Assembly: GCA_964423345.1 (NCBI GenBank)
Contig: CAYREV010000058.1
Span: 1-7,619, forward strand
Direction: 5' to 3'
Source of the DNA: CAYREV01 sp964423345
GTDB taxonomy: Bacteria > Bacteroidota > Rhodothermia > Balneolales > Balneolaceae
Length of the DNA stretch: 7,619 nucleotides
Within the stretch, counting starts at the first letter, position 1. The number at the start of each line of letters is the position of its first letter. The notes below the pieces were generated by a model. It did not search any database. It was not told where the DNA came from and was given only the letters and a program-made list of their open reading frames with translations. Positions 1-5,194 of this stretch are shown in pieces. The position numbers and the translations under genes were made by a program.

Positions 1-461
1 TACTCCTCGGGGAGGACGTACCGCTCGTAGGGTGTCGGGCTGTCCGCCGGCAGCACGAACGGACATTCGACCCGTCCGTCGACTGTCGCCACCGATACTT
101 TGTTGCGGTAGAAGGTCGCGCTCCGTGCGTCGTAGTCCATCGTCTCGGCGGTGAACGTCGGACGTGAGACGCGCTGGCCGTTCTTCCAGCGTTCGACGAC
201 GCCGTTGACGGCTTCGACGCCGCGACGGATAGCGGCTTGAACGAGTTGCGCCTGGAGATCTGTCTCCTCGCGGAGGTCGACGTCCAGTTCGTCCCGAACC
301 TGCCTCTTGTAGGTCTTGCAGTTCGTGAACGAGGTGTCGTCCCAACAGAACGCGCTGGTTCGGTTCGCACAGTAGAGGTACTGCTCGGCGGTTCGGTGGA
401 GTGCGTCGCGCTGCTCGTCGGAAACGCTGAGTTTCACGACGGCAGTCCGACGCACTTCCAT
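1..461 (-). CDS. tnpB: TnpB RNA-guided endonuclease/transposase of IS1341 (IS200/IS605 OrfB) type, N-terminal part
   Basis: Reading the minus strand from the ATG at 459-461 gives 153 residues before the window edge. It opens MEVRRTAVVKLSVSDEQ and contains QYLYCANRTSAFCW (28-40), then QAAIRRGVEAVNG (75-87), KNGQ, SRPTF, DARSATFYRNKVS and RVECPFVLPADSPTPYERYV. This is the order and wording I know from the N-terminal half of haloarchaeal TnpB proteins. TnpB is a nuclease guided by an RNA made from the 3' end of its own element. It cuts next to a short target motif and helps keep the element at its donor site. The RuvC-like catalytic Asp/Glu/Asp residues and the zinc finger would lie beyond position 1, so activity cannot be judged. 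No tnpA is seen on the upstream side. No stop or frameshift interrupts the visible part. The family call is secure; intactness is unknown. Confidence 0.93.
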   Translation of the reverse strand, partial: MEVRRTAVVKLSVSDEQRDALHRTAEQYLYCANRTSAFCWDDTSFTNCKTYKRQVRDELDVDLREETDLQAQLVQAAIRRGVEAVNGVVERWKNGQRVSRPTFTAETMDYDARSATFYRNKVSVATVDGRVECPFVLPADSPTPYERYVLPEE

Positions 462-482
462 ACTTCAGAGAGAATGGGACGG

Positions 483-490
483 TACTTGAA
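483..490 (-). promoter_or_regulatory. Possible TATA box of tnpB
   Basis: The minus strand reads TTCAAGTA, centred about 25 bases upstream of the tnpB ATG at 461. That is the spacing of a haloarchaeal leaderless promoter. The 79 bases 462-540 are only about 51% GC, clearly lower than the genes around them. The box is a weak match to TTTAWA-like consensus sequences. Confidence 0.4.
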
Positions 491-547
491 TGTTTGGGAA
501 TCGGACTGCTACCGTCGTGTGGTTTCGGTAGTCGCATGTCGGCTCCT

Positions 548-612
548 CCCCTCCCTACTCGTGCCTCGGTGCGACAGCGCGTCGCACTTCCGGCGCTCGT
601 TGAAGAAGGGGG
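548..612 (-). repeat. Nested inverted repeat, possible structured RNA or transposon-end hairpin
   Basis: The core is a perfect 7-base inverted repeat, GTGCGAC (569-575) and GTCGCAC (581-587), with loop AGCGC. Outside it, 548-556 can pair with 604-612: four C-G pairs, one mismatch, two pairs that are G-U only in minus-strand RNA, then C-G and T-A. A middle stem pairs GCGCC with GGCAC, one mismatch, in minus-strand reading. Because the outer stem works better as minus-strand RNA, the fold may belong to a transcript running in the tnpB direction. It could be a subterminal hairpin of the tnpB element, a leftover guide-RNA end of another copy, or a terminator-like structure after the phosphatase gene. 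No run of T follows, so the last is weakest. Confidence 0.5.
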
Positions 613-716
613 CTTCGCCTTGCTAAGTAAGCTGACCGGCGGGGTCGATCCCTGCGGCCGGCGACGAACACTCGACGGCAGTGACGATCGGTAGTGACGA
701 CGCTCGCCGCGTGGGA

Positions 717-1493
717 CTACTCCACCGGCAGGATCTCCAGGAGTTCCTCGTGGATCCGGCCGTTCGAGGCGACGATCCCCCGCTTTCGCGGTGACCACGG
801 CTCGCCGTGGACGTCCGTCACCGTCCCGCCGGCCCGCTCGACCAGGTGTGCGCCGGCCACGGTGTCCCACGGGTTCGGCTCGGCCGTCCCGACGGTCGCC
901 TCGATCGCCCCGCACGCGACGAGCGAGAGCACCGCCTGTGCGGACCCGATCCGTCGGAAGTCGGCGATCCTGGGCGAGAGCGCGGACAGCAGGTCGCCGT
1001 ACTGTGCCCGGTACTCGTGTCCGTACCTGAGGATCGGCGCGACGAGGCTCGTGTCGAGTTCGGCGGTCGAACTGACCGTCGCGGGCCGGCCGTTGTGCCG
1101 CGCGCCGTCCCGCCCGGCGACGTACCGGTCGCCCAGTATCGGGAGGACGTTGGCCGCCGCGATGGGCTCGCCGTCCTCGACGACGGCGACGCTCGTCGCC
1201 CAGAACTGGATCCCGTTGACGTAGTTCGTCGTCCCGTCGATCGGGTCGATCACCCACGCGACCCCGTCGGTCGGGACGCGCTTCAGCTCGTCCTCCTCCT
1301 CGCCCACGATGGTGTCCTCGGGGAACTGCTCCTCGATCATCTCGATGATCCGGCGCTGTGTCCGCGTGTCGGCCCTCGTGACGAGGTCGACCTCGGAGGC
1401 CTTCGTCTCGACTGAGAGATCGGTGCGGAACAGGTCGGCGGCGACCTCGGCGCCGGCGTCGGCCGCCCGCTCGGCCAGTGTCTCGCGGTCCAT
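717..1493 (-). CDS. Inositol monophosphatase family protein (IMPase / archaeal-type fructose-1,6-bisphosphatase)
   Basis: This 258-residue protein begins MDRETLAERAADAGAE, a normal length and opening for the family. It shows the metal-binding signature in order: Glu-rich VGEEEDE (63-69), IDPIDGTTNYVNG (82-94, with Asp83, Asp86 and Thr88) and PWDTVAGAHLVERAGG (208-223, with Asp210). These residues bind the Mg2+ ions that drive hydrolysis of a phosphate monoester. Archaeal members often act on both inositol-1-phosphate and fructose-1,6-bisphosphate, so the substrate (sugar phosphate, inositol phosphate or a nucleotide such as PAP) is open. The reading frame stays open upstream, but that part is rich in Arg and lies opposite the next gene, so the ATG at 1491-1493 is chosen. 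A promoter sits 26 bases before it. It lies 86 bases after the epimerase gene and is probably both read through and separately transcribed. It is a soluble cytoplasmic enzyme with no signal peptide. Confidence 0.93.
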   Translation of the reverse strand: MDRETLAERAADAGAEVAADLFRTDLSVETKASEVDLVTRADTRTQRRIIEMIEEQFPEDTIVGEEEDELKRVPTDGVAWVIDPIDGTTNYVNGIQFWATSVAVVEDGEPIAAANVLPILGDRYVAGRDGARHNGRPATVSSTAELDTSLVAPILRYGHEYRAQYGDLLSALSPRIADFRRIGSAQAVLSLVACGAIEATVGTAEPNPWDTVAGAHLVERAGGTVTDVHGEPWSPRKRGIVASNGRIHEELLEILPVE

Positions 1494-1514
1494 AGCTGGT
1501 CCACTCGTCCCGGT

Positions 1515-1523
1515 GGGTAAAGC
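1515..1523 (-). promoter_or_regulatory. TATA box for the phosphatase gene (leaderless)
   Basis: The minus strand reads GCTTTACCC. The TTTA core is centred about 26 bases upstream of the phosphatase ATG at 1493, the typical haloarchaeal leaderless distance. It lies in the 86-base gap after the epimerase stop, and no Shine-Dalgarno sequence precedes the ATG. Together these support a separate transcript starting at or next to the ATG. Confidence 0.6.
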
Positions 1524-1579
1524 GTGCCGTCCGCGCTGGACCGCGACCGACGAGGGTCGACCCGTGATTCCCGACCTCG

Positions 1580-2497
1580 TCAGTCCCGCGAGCGTTCGGC
1601 GTGGTCCCGGAGGCAGTCCTCGAGCGGCGTCAGTTCGTAGCCGAGTTCGTCGCTCGCTCGCGCACACGAGACGTCGGGGATCAGCTGGCTGGTCCCGCCC
1701 TCCTCGAGCGTGACCTCCCCACCCACGACCTCCTCGACCAGTCGGGCGAGGTCCCCGGCGGTCACCGTGTGTCCCCCGGTGTTGTACGCGTGGTGGGACA
1801 GCGAGTCGGCGCGGAGCATCCGCACCATCAGGTCGGCGACGTCCTCGCGGTAGACCATCTCCAGTTCCTGCTCGGCGTCGAACGGGAGGTGGCCCACCTC
1901 GCCGCGGGCCGGCTTCGAGACGAACTCCGAGGCCCACTTCGTGAGCCCGAACTTCCGGCCGGGGCCGAAGACGATGCTCGGCCGGATGGCGGCGACGTCG
2001 AGGCCGCGTTCGGCCGCGTAGTGGCGGGACTGGTACTCGTTGAGCTGCTTCGTCGCCCCGTAGAACAGCCACGGGTACTGCGTGTACGCGGCGGGGGCGA
2101 CCGCGCCCTCCTCGACCGCAGAGCCGTACGTGCCGGCCGAGCCGTAGACGGTCATCGAACTCGCGTACACCACGCGCTCGACGCCCGCGTCGGCGGCGGC
2201 CCGGAACACGTTGTCCATCCCGACGCAGTTCACCCGGACGGCGAGCGAGGGGTCCTCGTCCGCCTCGGCCCCCAGCACGTACGCCAGGTCGAGCACGCGG
2301 TCGGGGTCGTACCGCTCGAACAGGTCCGCGACGGCCTCCGCGTCGGTCACGTCCCCTTCGACCACGCGGACGCCGTCGCGGTCGATGCCGTCGCCGGGGT
2401 CCACGTCCACGCAGATCACCTCCTCGCCGTCGGCCGCGAGCCGGTCGGTCACGCGCCGCCCGATGAATCCGGTGCCGCCGAAGTTGAGCGTCGTCAT
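1580..2497 (-). CDS. NAD-dependent epimerase/dehydratase (extended SDR family)
   Basis: The protein is 305 residues long. A Rossmann NAD-binding loop, FGGTGFIG (6-13), is followed by an acidic residue at the end of the second strand (Asp31 in VICVDVD), which favours NAD over NADP. GDVTD (48-52), ASSMTVYG (112-119) and YGATK (146-150) supply the usual catalytic Ser/Thr, Tyr146 and Lys150. IRPSIVFGPG (171-180) is the typical substrate-domain strand. Family members epimerise, dehydrate or reduce nucleotide sugars, or act on other hydroxy compounds; nothing here fixes the substrate. The ATG shares its A with the TGA of the SDR gene upstream (TGATG), and GGTGA lies four bases before it, so translation is probably coupled and the two products made together. 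Start choice is firm because the NAD motif begins only five residues in. The longer open frame upstream is Arg-rich and lies in the wrong frame over the SDR gene. Confidence 0.9.
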   Translation of the reverse strand: MTTLNFGGTGFIGRRVTDRLAADGEEVICVDVDPGDGIDRDGVRVVEGDVTDAEAVADLFERYDPDRVLDLAYVLGAEADEDPSLAVRVNCVGMDNVFRAAADAGVERVVYASSMTVYGSAGTYGSAVEEGAVAPAAYTQYPWLFYGATKQLNEYQSRHYAAERGLDVAAIRPSIVFGPGRKFGLTKWASEFVSKPARGEVGHLPFDAEQELEMVYREDVADLMVRMLRADSLSHHAYNTGGHTVTAGDLARLVEEVVGGEVTLEEGGTSQLIPDVSCARASDELGYELTPLEDCLRDHAERSRD

Positions 2498-3255
2498 CAG
2501 TTCACCGCGATGCCGCCGTTCACGTCGAGGACGGTCCCCGTGATCCAGTTCGACTGCCCGCTGGCCAGGAACACCACCGCCTCGGCGATATCCTCGGGTT
2601 CGCCCAGCCGACCCAGCGGCGACATGTCGTCGGCGTAGCCGGGTTCGTCCTCGGTCATCGGCGACCAGACGGGGCCGGGGGCGATGCCGTTCGCGTAGAC
2701 GCCGTCGGCGGCCCCATTCTGTGCGAGCCACCGGACGAGCCCGTGGACGCCGGCCTTCGAGGCGACGTAGTCCGGCCCGCTGATCACGCCGCCGACCTTC
2801 CCGGCGACCGACCCGATACAGACGACCTTCCCGTAGCCGTTCTCGCGGAGGTGGTCGTAGAACGCCCGGACGACGAGGGTCGTCCCGGTGAGGTTCACGT
2901 CGACCGTGCGCCGCCACTCCTCCAGCGTGAGCTCCGAGAGGTCCCCGCGGTTGACGACCCCGTGGACCGTGACCACCGCGTCGATCACGTCGCTCGCGTC
3001 GAGCGCCGCCCGACGGAGTTCGGCGACGTCTTCCGGGTCGGTCACGTCCGCCCGGACCGTCGTACACTTGCCGCCGTGGCGTTCGACGCGGGCCGCGGTG
3101 TCCTCGAGCCCGTCGACCGTGACGTCCGTGGCGACGACGTCGGCACCTTCGCGGGCGAGCGACGCACACGTCTCCCGGCCGATGGCACCGGCCGCTCCCG
3201 TCACCACCACCGTCCGGTCCGTCATGTCCGGCGCGCCGCTGATCGGGGCCGTCAT
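2497..3255 (-). CDS. Classical short-chain dehydrogenase/reductase (SDR) oxidoreductase
   Basis: From the ATG at 3255 the protein has 252 residues. It carries the cofactor loop TGAAGAIG (19-26), Asp44 in VATDV (NAD preference), ADVTD (69-73), Asn121, Ser149, Tyr163 and Lys167 (YVASK), and PGPV (193-196). This is the complete Asn-Ser-Tyr-Lys catalytic set. It should interconvert an alcohol and a ketone with NAD(H). The usual NNAG motif after the fourth strand is replaced by TVHG (96-99), which is uncommon. Two starts are possible. The ATG at 3255 overlaps the stop of a short upstream frame. The ATG at 3225 gives MTDRTVVVTG, the normal spacing to the cofactor loop, and removes a ten-residue tail. 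An in-frame stop eight codons above 3255 rules out anything longer. It is the first large gene of the minus-strand unit and is coupled to the epimerase gene. The substrate is not identifiable from sequence; a hydroxy acid or sugar-like alcohol is a guess. Confidence 0.92.
   Translation of the reverse strand: MTAPISGAPDMTDRTVVVTGAAGAIGRETCASLAREGADVVATDVTVDGLEDTAARVERHGGKCTTVRADVTDPEDVAELRRAALDASDVIDAVVTVHGVVNRGDLSELTLEEWRRTVDVNLTGTTLVVRAFYDHLRENGYGKVVCIGSVAGKVGGVISGPDYVASKAGVHGLVRWLAQNGAADGVYANGIAPGPVWSPMTEDEPGYADDMSPLGRLGEPEDIAEAVVFLASGQSNWITGTVLDVNGGIAVN
2502..2506 (-). promoter_or_regulatory. Ribosome binding site at the SDR/epimerase junction
   Basis: The minus strand reads GGTGA four bases before the epimerase ATG, inside the last codons of the SDR gene. 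It matches the middle of the haloarchaeal GGAGGTGA consensus and fits re-initiation at the TGATG overlap. Confidence 0.5.
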
Positions 3256-3377
3256 CGCGGCGACCCCGTCGGTCGTCCGTCACTGCGGACGGGTCGGCGG
3301 CTCCCGCTCGACGCCGTGGCGGTCGGTGTCGGTTCGAGCGTTCGGTCGGCGGTCCACCGGTCACCTGGTCGTTGCAT
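3252..3377 (-). CDS. Possible leaderless 41-codon upstream ORF before the SDR gene
   Basis: The ATG at 3375-3377 lies 27 bases downstream of the centre of a strong TATA box, so a transcript should begin at or next to it. The frame runs 41 codons (MQRPGDRWTADRTLEP...) to a TGA that overlaps the SDR start as ATGA. The product would be rich in Arg, Pro and Thr, unlike the acidic neighbours. About 29 of 41 codons end in G or C, fewer than in the flanking genes. I therefore doubt it is a conserved protein. It may be a short regulatory ORF whose translation feeds ribosomes to the SDR start, or simply an untranslated leader of 120-150 bases with a chance open frame. Confidence 0.3.
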   Translation of the reverse strand: MQRPGDRWTADRTLEPTPTATASSGSRRPVRSDGRPTGSPR

Positions 3378-3386
3378 AGGGCCACC

Positions 3387-3401
3387 CTCCGGGGATCGGA
3401 G
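3387..3401. promoter_or_regulatory. Candidate operator: inverted repeat abutting the SDR TATA box
   Basis: CTCCG (3387-3391) and CGGAG (3397-3401) form a 5-base inverted repeat with a 5-base spacer. It fills the space between the TATA box and the predicted start, about -24 to -10. A protein bound there would block polymerase. Short arms like these arise by chance in GC-rich DNA, so this is only a candidate. Confidence 0.3.
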
Positions 3402-3407
3402 TATATA
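3402..3407 (-). promoter_or_regulatory. TATA box of the SDR-epimerase unit
   Basis: TATATA lies within GCTATATACT on the minus strand. It is the clearest TATA box in the window and the only AT-rich patch in the divergent region facing this way. Expected initiation is near 3377, which leaves 122 bases to the ATG at 3255 or 152 to the ATG at 3225. Confidence 0.65.
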
Positions 3408-3437
3408 GCTTCGGGTGGCCGGAGAGCGCCGTTCGCA

Positions 3438-3457
3438 CCGGTCTCCGGGGGAGCCGG
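3438..3457. repeat. Inverted repeat in the divergent intergenic region
   Basis: CCGG-T-CTCC (3438-3446) pairs with GGAGCCGG (3450-3457), eight base pairs with one bulged T and a GGG loop. It lies about midway between the two divergent promoters. It could be a regulator site or a small hairpin, or a chance product of high GC. The remainder of 3256-3562, apart from the promoter elements and the small frame listed, shows nothing else I can name. Confidence 0.3.
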
Positions 3458-3533
3458 GCGACCGCTCGCGATCGGCCGTCGTCGCTTGCCTGCCGGGGTG
3501 GTCCGGTCCCCCCGGCGCCACCCGATGCACACA

Positions 3534-3540
3534 CTTTATC
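3534..3540 (+). promoter_or_regulatory. TATA box of the acyl-CoA synthetase gene (leaderless)
   Basis: CTTTATC, centred about 26 bases before the ATG at 3563, matches the haloarchaeal leaderless promoter arrangement. No Shine-Dalgarno sequence precedes the ATG. It probably drives the acyl-CoA synthetase gene and, by read-through, the dehydrogenase genes. Confidence 0.65.
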
Positions 3541-3549
3541 CGAACGACT

Positions 3550-3557
3550 CCGTACGG
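3550..3557. promoter_or_regulatory. Palindrome CCGTACGG between TATA box and start
   Basis: CCGTACGG is a perfect 8-base palindrome lying 6-13 bases upstream of the acyl-CoA synthetase ATG and just downstream of its TATA box, a position typical of repressor sites. A single short palindrome is weak evidence. Confidence 0.25.
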
Positions 3558-3562
3558 CGCTC

Positions 3563-5128
3563 ATGCCAGACGATCAGACGCTCCCGCCCTACGAGGTGGC
3601 CCGGTCGGACCTGGGGACGCTCGCGACGCGGGCGGCGCGCCGGTCCCCCGACGGCGTCGCGTTCGTCGACGCGGCGACCGGCGAGGAGACGACGTTCGCT
3701 GAGTTCGAAGCCCACGCCGGCGCGTGTGCCGACGCGCTCGAGGACCGCGGCGTCGAACGGGGGGACGTGCTCGCGGTCCTCGCGACGAACTCGGTCGAGA
3801 TGTACGCGGCCCACTTCGCGGCGCTCTCGCTCGGCGCGGTGACGCTGTTTCTCAACGTCGACCTCACCCCGTCGGACCTCGCGTACCAGCTAGAGGACGC
3901 GGGGGCCGACGCGGTCGTCTACGATCCCGAACTCGAAGAGAAGCTCGAGCCCTACCGGGCGGACGCGACGCTCGATCCCGCGCTCACCACCGCCCGGGTC
4001 GCCGAACTGGGCGCTTTCGGGTTGCCGGCCGCTCGAGACGTGCGCGAACTCGGGTCCCGTGACGTCGTGATCGATCCCTCGGACCCCGCGCTGATCCTCT
4101 ACACGAGCGGGACGACCTCGAAGCCGAAGGGAGTGGTTCACACCCACCGTTCGTACGGCTACGGGGTGATCAACACGCTCGTCGGCGGCGACGTCCGGCG
4201 AGATGAAATCCAGGTCGGCGTGCTCCCGCTGTTCCACATCCACCAGGACCTCTGGACGAAGGCCGCCCTCTGCGTCGGCGCGACGACGGTCCTCTACGAC
4301 GAGTTCGAGCCCGAGTCGTTCGTAGAGAGCGTCGACCGCCACGACGTGACCTACCTCAACCTCATGGCGTCGATGTACCGGCGGCTGGTCGACGTCGACG
4401 TCCCGGCGGGTGCCGTCGCGTCCGTGCGACGGTGCGTCCACGGGATGCCCATGGAGATGTCCCTCCGTGAGCGGATCGTCGAGACGTTCGACGCCGACCT
4501 CCAGAAGGTCTACGGCCAGACGGAGGCGCTGATCGCGACGTTCCTCGATCCCGAGTGGCAGTTCGAGAAGCCCGGCAACTACGTCGGGGAGCCGACCCCG
4601 TTCGTCGAGGTCGCGGTCATGGACGACGACGGGAGCCTGCTCGACCGCGGGGAGACGGGCGAGATCGTCCTCCGCGGGCCCACCGTCATGGATGGCTATC
4701 TGAACATGCCCGAGGCGTCGGCCGCGACCTGGGCGGACGGCTGGCACCACACCGAGGACGTCGGCCTGATCGACGAGGACGGGCTCCTCTTCTTCGTCGA
4801 CCGGGAGAAGGACGTCGTCAAGACCGGCGGGGAGAACGTCTCCTCGATCAAGGTCGAGAACTGCGTCGGCGAGCACCCCGCCGTCGCGGAGTGTGCGGTC
4901 GTCGGCCTCCCGCACGAGACGTGGGGCGAGGCCATCACGGCGTTCGTGACGCTCGACGGTGACGTCACCACCGAGGAGCTGCGGGCGCACTGCGAGTCCC
5001 ACCTCGCCGGATTCGAGCGCCCGAAGGCGTTCGTCGTCCGATCCGAGTTTCCGTACACGTCGACGGGGAAGATCACCAAGTCACAGCTGAAGACCGAGTA
5101 CCGCGAGTACTACCGCGACGACGACTGA
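3563..5128 (+). CDS. AMP-forming acyl-CoA synthetase (class I adenylate-forming enzyme)
   Basis: This 521-residue protein has the full adenylate-forming set in order. The phosphate-binding loop is YTSGTTSKPKG (180-190), followed by VVHTHRS. Then come YGQTEA (317-322), GWHHTEDVG (393-401, with Asp399 contacting the ribose), the hinge region VDREKDVVKTGGEN (412-425) and TSTGKITKSQL (499-509), whose Lys503 is the adenylation lysine. It should activate a carboxylic acid with ATP to an acyl-AMP, then transfer the acyl group to CoA. Length and the TGGEN..S..VE form of the hinge segment fit the medium-chain, aryl and 4-coumarate-like CoA ligases; acid specificity cannot be read by eye. The ATG is supported by a TATA box 26 bases upstream. 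It is first in the plus-strand cluster, 66 bases before the E1-alpha start, which suggests its CoA ester belongs to the same pathway as the 2-oxoacid dehydrogenase. It is cytoplasmic, with no signal or membrane segment. Confidence 0.93.
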   Translation: MPDDQTLPPYEVARSDLGTLATRAARRSPDGVAFVDAATGEETTFAEFEAHAGACADALEDRGVERGDVLAVLATNSVEMYAAHFAALSLGAVTLFLNVDLTPSDLAYQLEDAGADAVVYDPELEEKLEPYRADATLDPALTTARVAELGAFGLPAARDVRELGSRDVVIDPSDPALILYTSGTTSKPKGVVHTHRSYGYGVINTLVGGDVRRDEIQVGVLPLFHIHQDLWTKAALCVGATTVLYDEFEPESFVESVDRHDVTYLNLMASMYRRLVDVDVPAGAVASVRRCVHGMPMEMSLRERIVETFDADLQKVYGQTEALIATFLDPEWQFEKPGNYVGEPTPFVEVAVMDDDGSLLDRGETGEIVLRGPTVMDGYLNMPEASAATWADGWHHTEDVGLIDEDGLLFFVDREKDVVKTGGENVSSIKVENCVGEHPAVAECAVVGLPHETWGEAITAFVTLDGDVTTEELRAHCESHLAGFERPKAFVVRSEFPYTSTGKITKSQLKTEYREYYRDDD

Positions 5129-5161
5129 CGGCGTCGGTGACTACCCGTCGGACCGGGGGAA

Positions 5162-5169
5162 AGTTATAG
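5162..5169 (+). promoter_or_regulatory. Possible internal promoter (TATA box) for the dehydrogenase genes
   Basis: AGTTATAG stands out from the GC-rich surroundings in the gap after the synthetase stop. It is centred about 29 bases before the GTG at 5195, so initiation would fall close to that codon. This would let E1-alpha, E1-beta and E2 be made without the synthetase. Confidence 0.5.
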
Positions 5170-5181
5170 ATGATTCGGTGT

Positions 5182-5190
5182 GGAGGGTGA
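5182..5190 (+). promoter_or_regulatory. Shine-Dalgarno sequence that decides the E1-alpha start
   Basis: GGAGGGTGA is nearly the full haloarchaeal anti-16S match (GGAGGTGA) and ends four bases before GTG 5195. It lies downstream of the alternative GTG at 5180, so it can only serve 5195. It would act on transcripts that read through from the synthetase gene. Confidence 0.6.
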
Positions 5191-5194
5191 GCGC

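Larger units (their letters stand above)
1..632 (-). mobile_element. Partial IS1341-type insertion sequence (tnpB plus presumed upstream end)
   Basis: The element contains tnpB and, upstream of it, non-coding DNA whose base composition and inverted repeats differ from the flanking genes. Elements of this family lack classical terminal inverted repeats and end in subterminal hairpins, so an exact edge cannot be read from one copy. The upstream boundary must lie between the tnpB start (461) and the end of the phosphatase gene (717). I placed it at 632, after the last small stem at 619-631, as a guess. The other end, with the guide RNA region, is outside the window. Confidence 0.45.

Noticed and set aside
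237..626. Open frame on the plus strand opposite tnpB
   Set aside because: It lies antisense to a clear TnpB reading frame. The translation shows no known motif and it extends into the non-coding segment.
619..631. Small stem CTTGC-TAA-GTAAG as a terminator
   Set aside because: There are only five pairs, one of them G-U, and no T run follows. It may belong to the transposon end but does not stand as a terminator.
1494..2072. Upstream extension of the phosphatase frame
   Set aside because: It is Arg-rich, lies over the epimerase gene, and is not needed: a family-typical start and a promoter exist at 1493.
3378..3530. Longer start (3530) for the short frame before the SDR gene
   Set aside because: It would begin upstream of the TATA box at 3402-3407, so a transcript from that promoter could not contain it. 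The sequence is Arg/Pro-rich with no motif.
2498..3532. Long N-terminal extension of the epimerase frame
   Set aside because: The extension lies over the SDR gene in another frame and is an Arg/Gly/Pro-rich translation typical of a shadow. The NAD-binding motif fixes the start at 2497.
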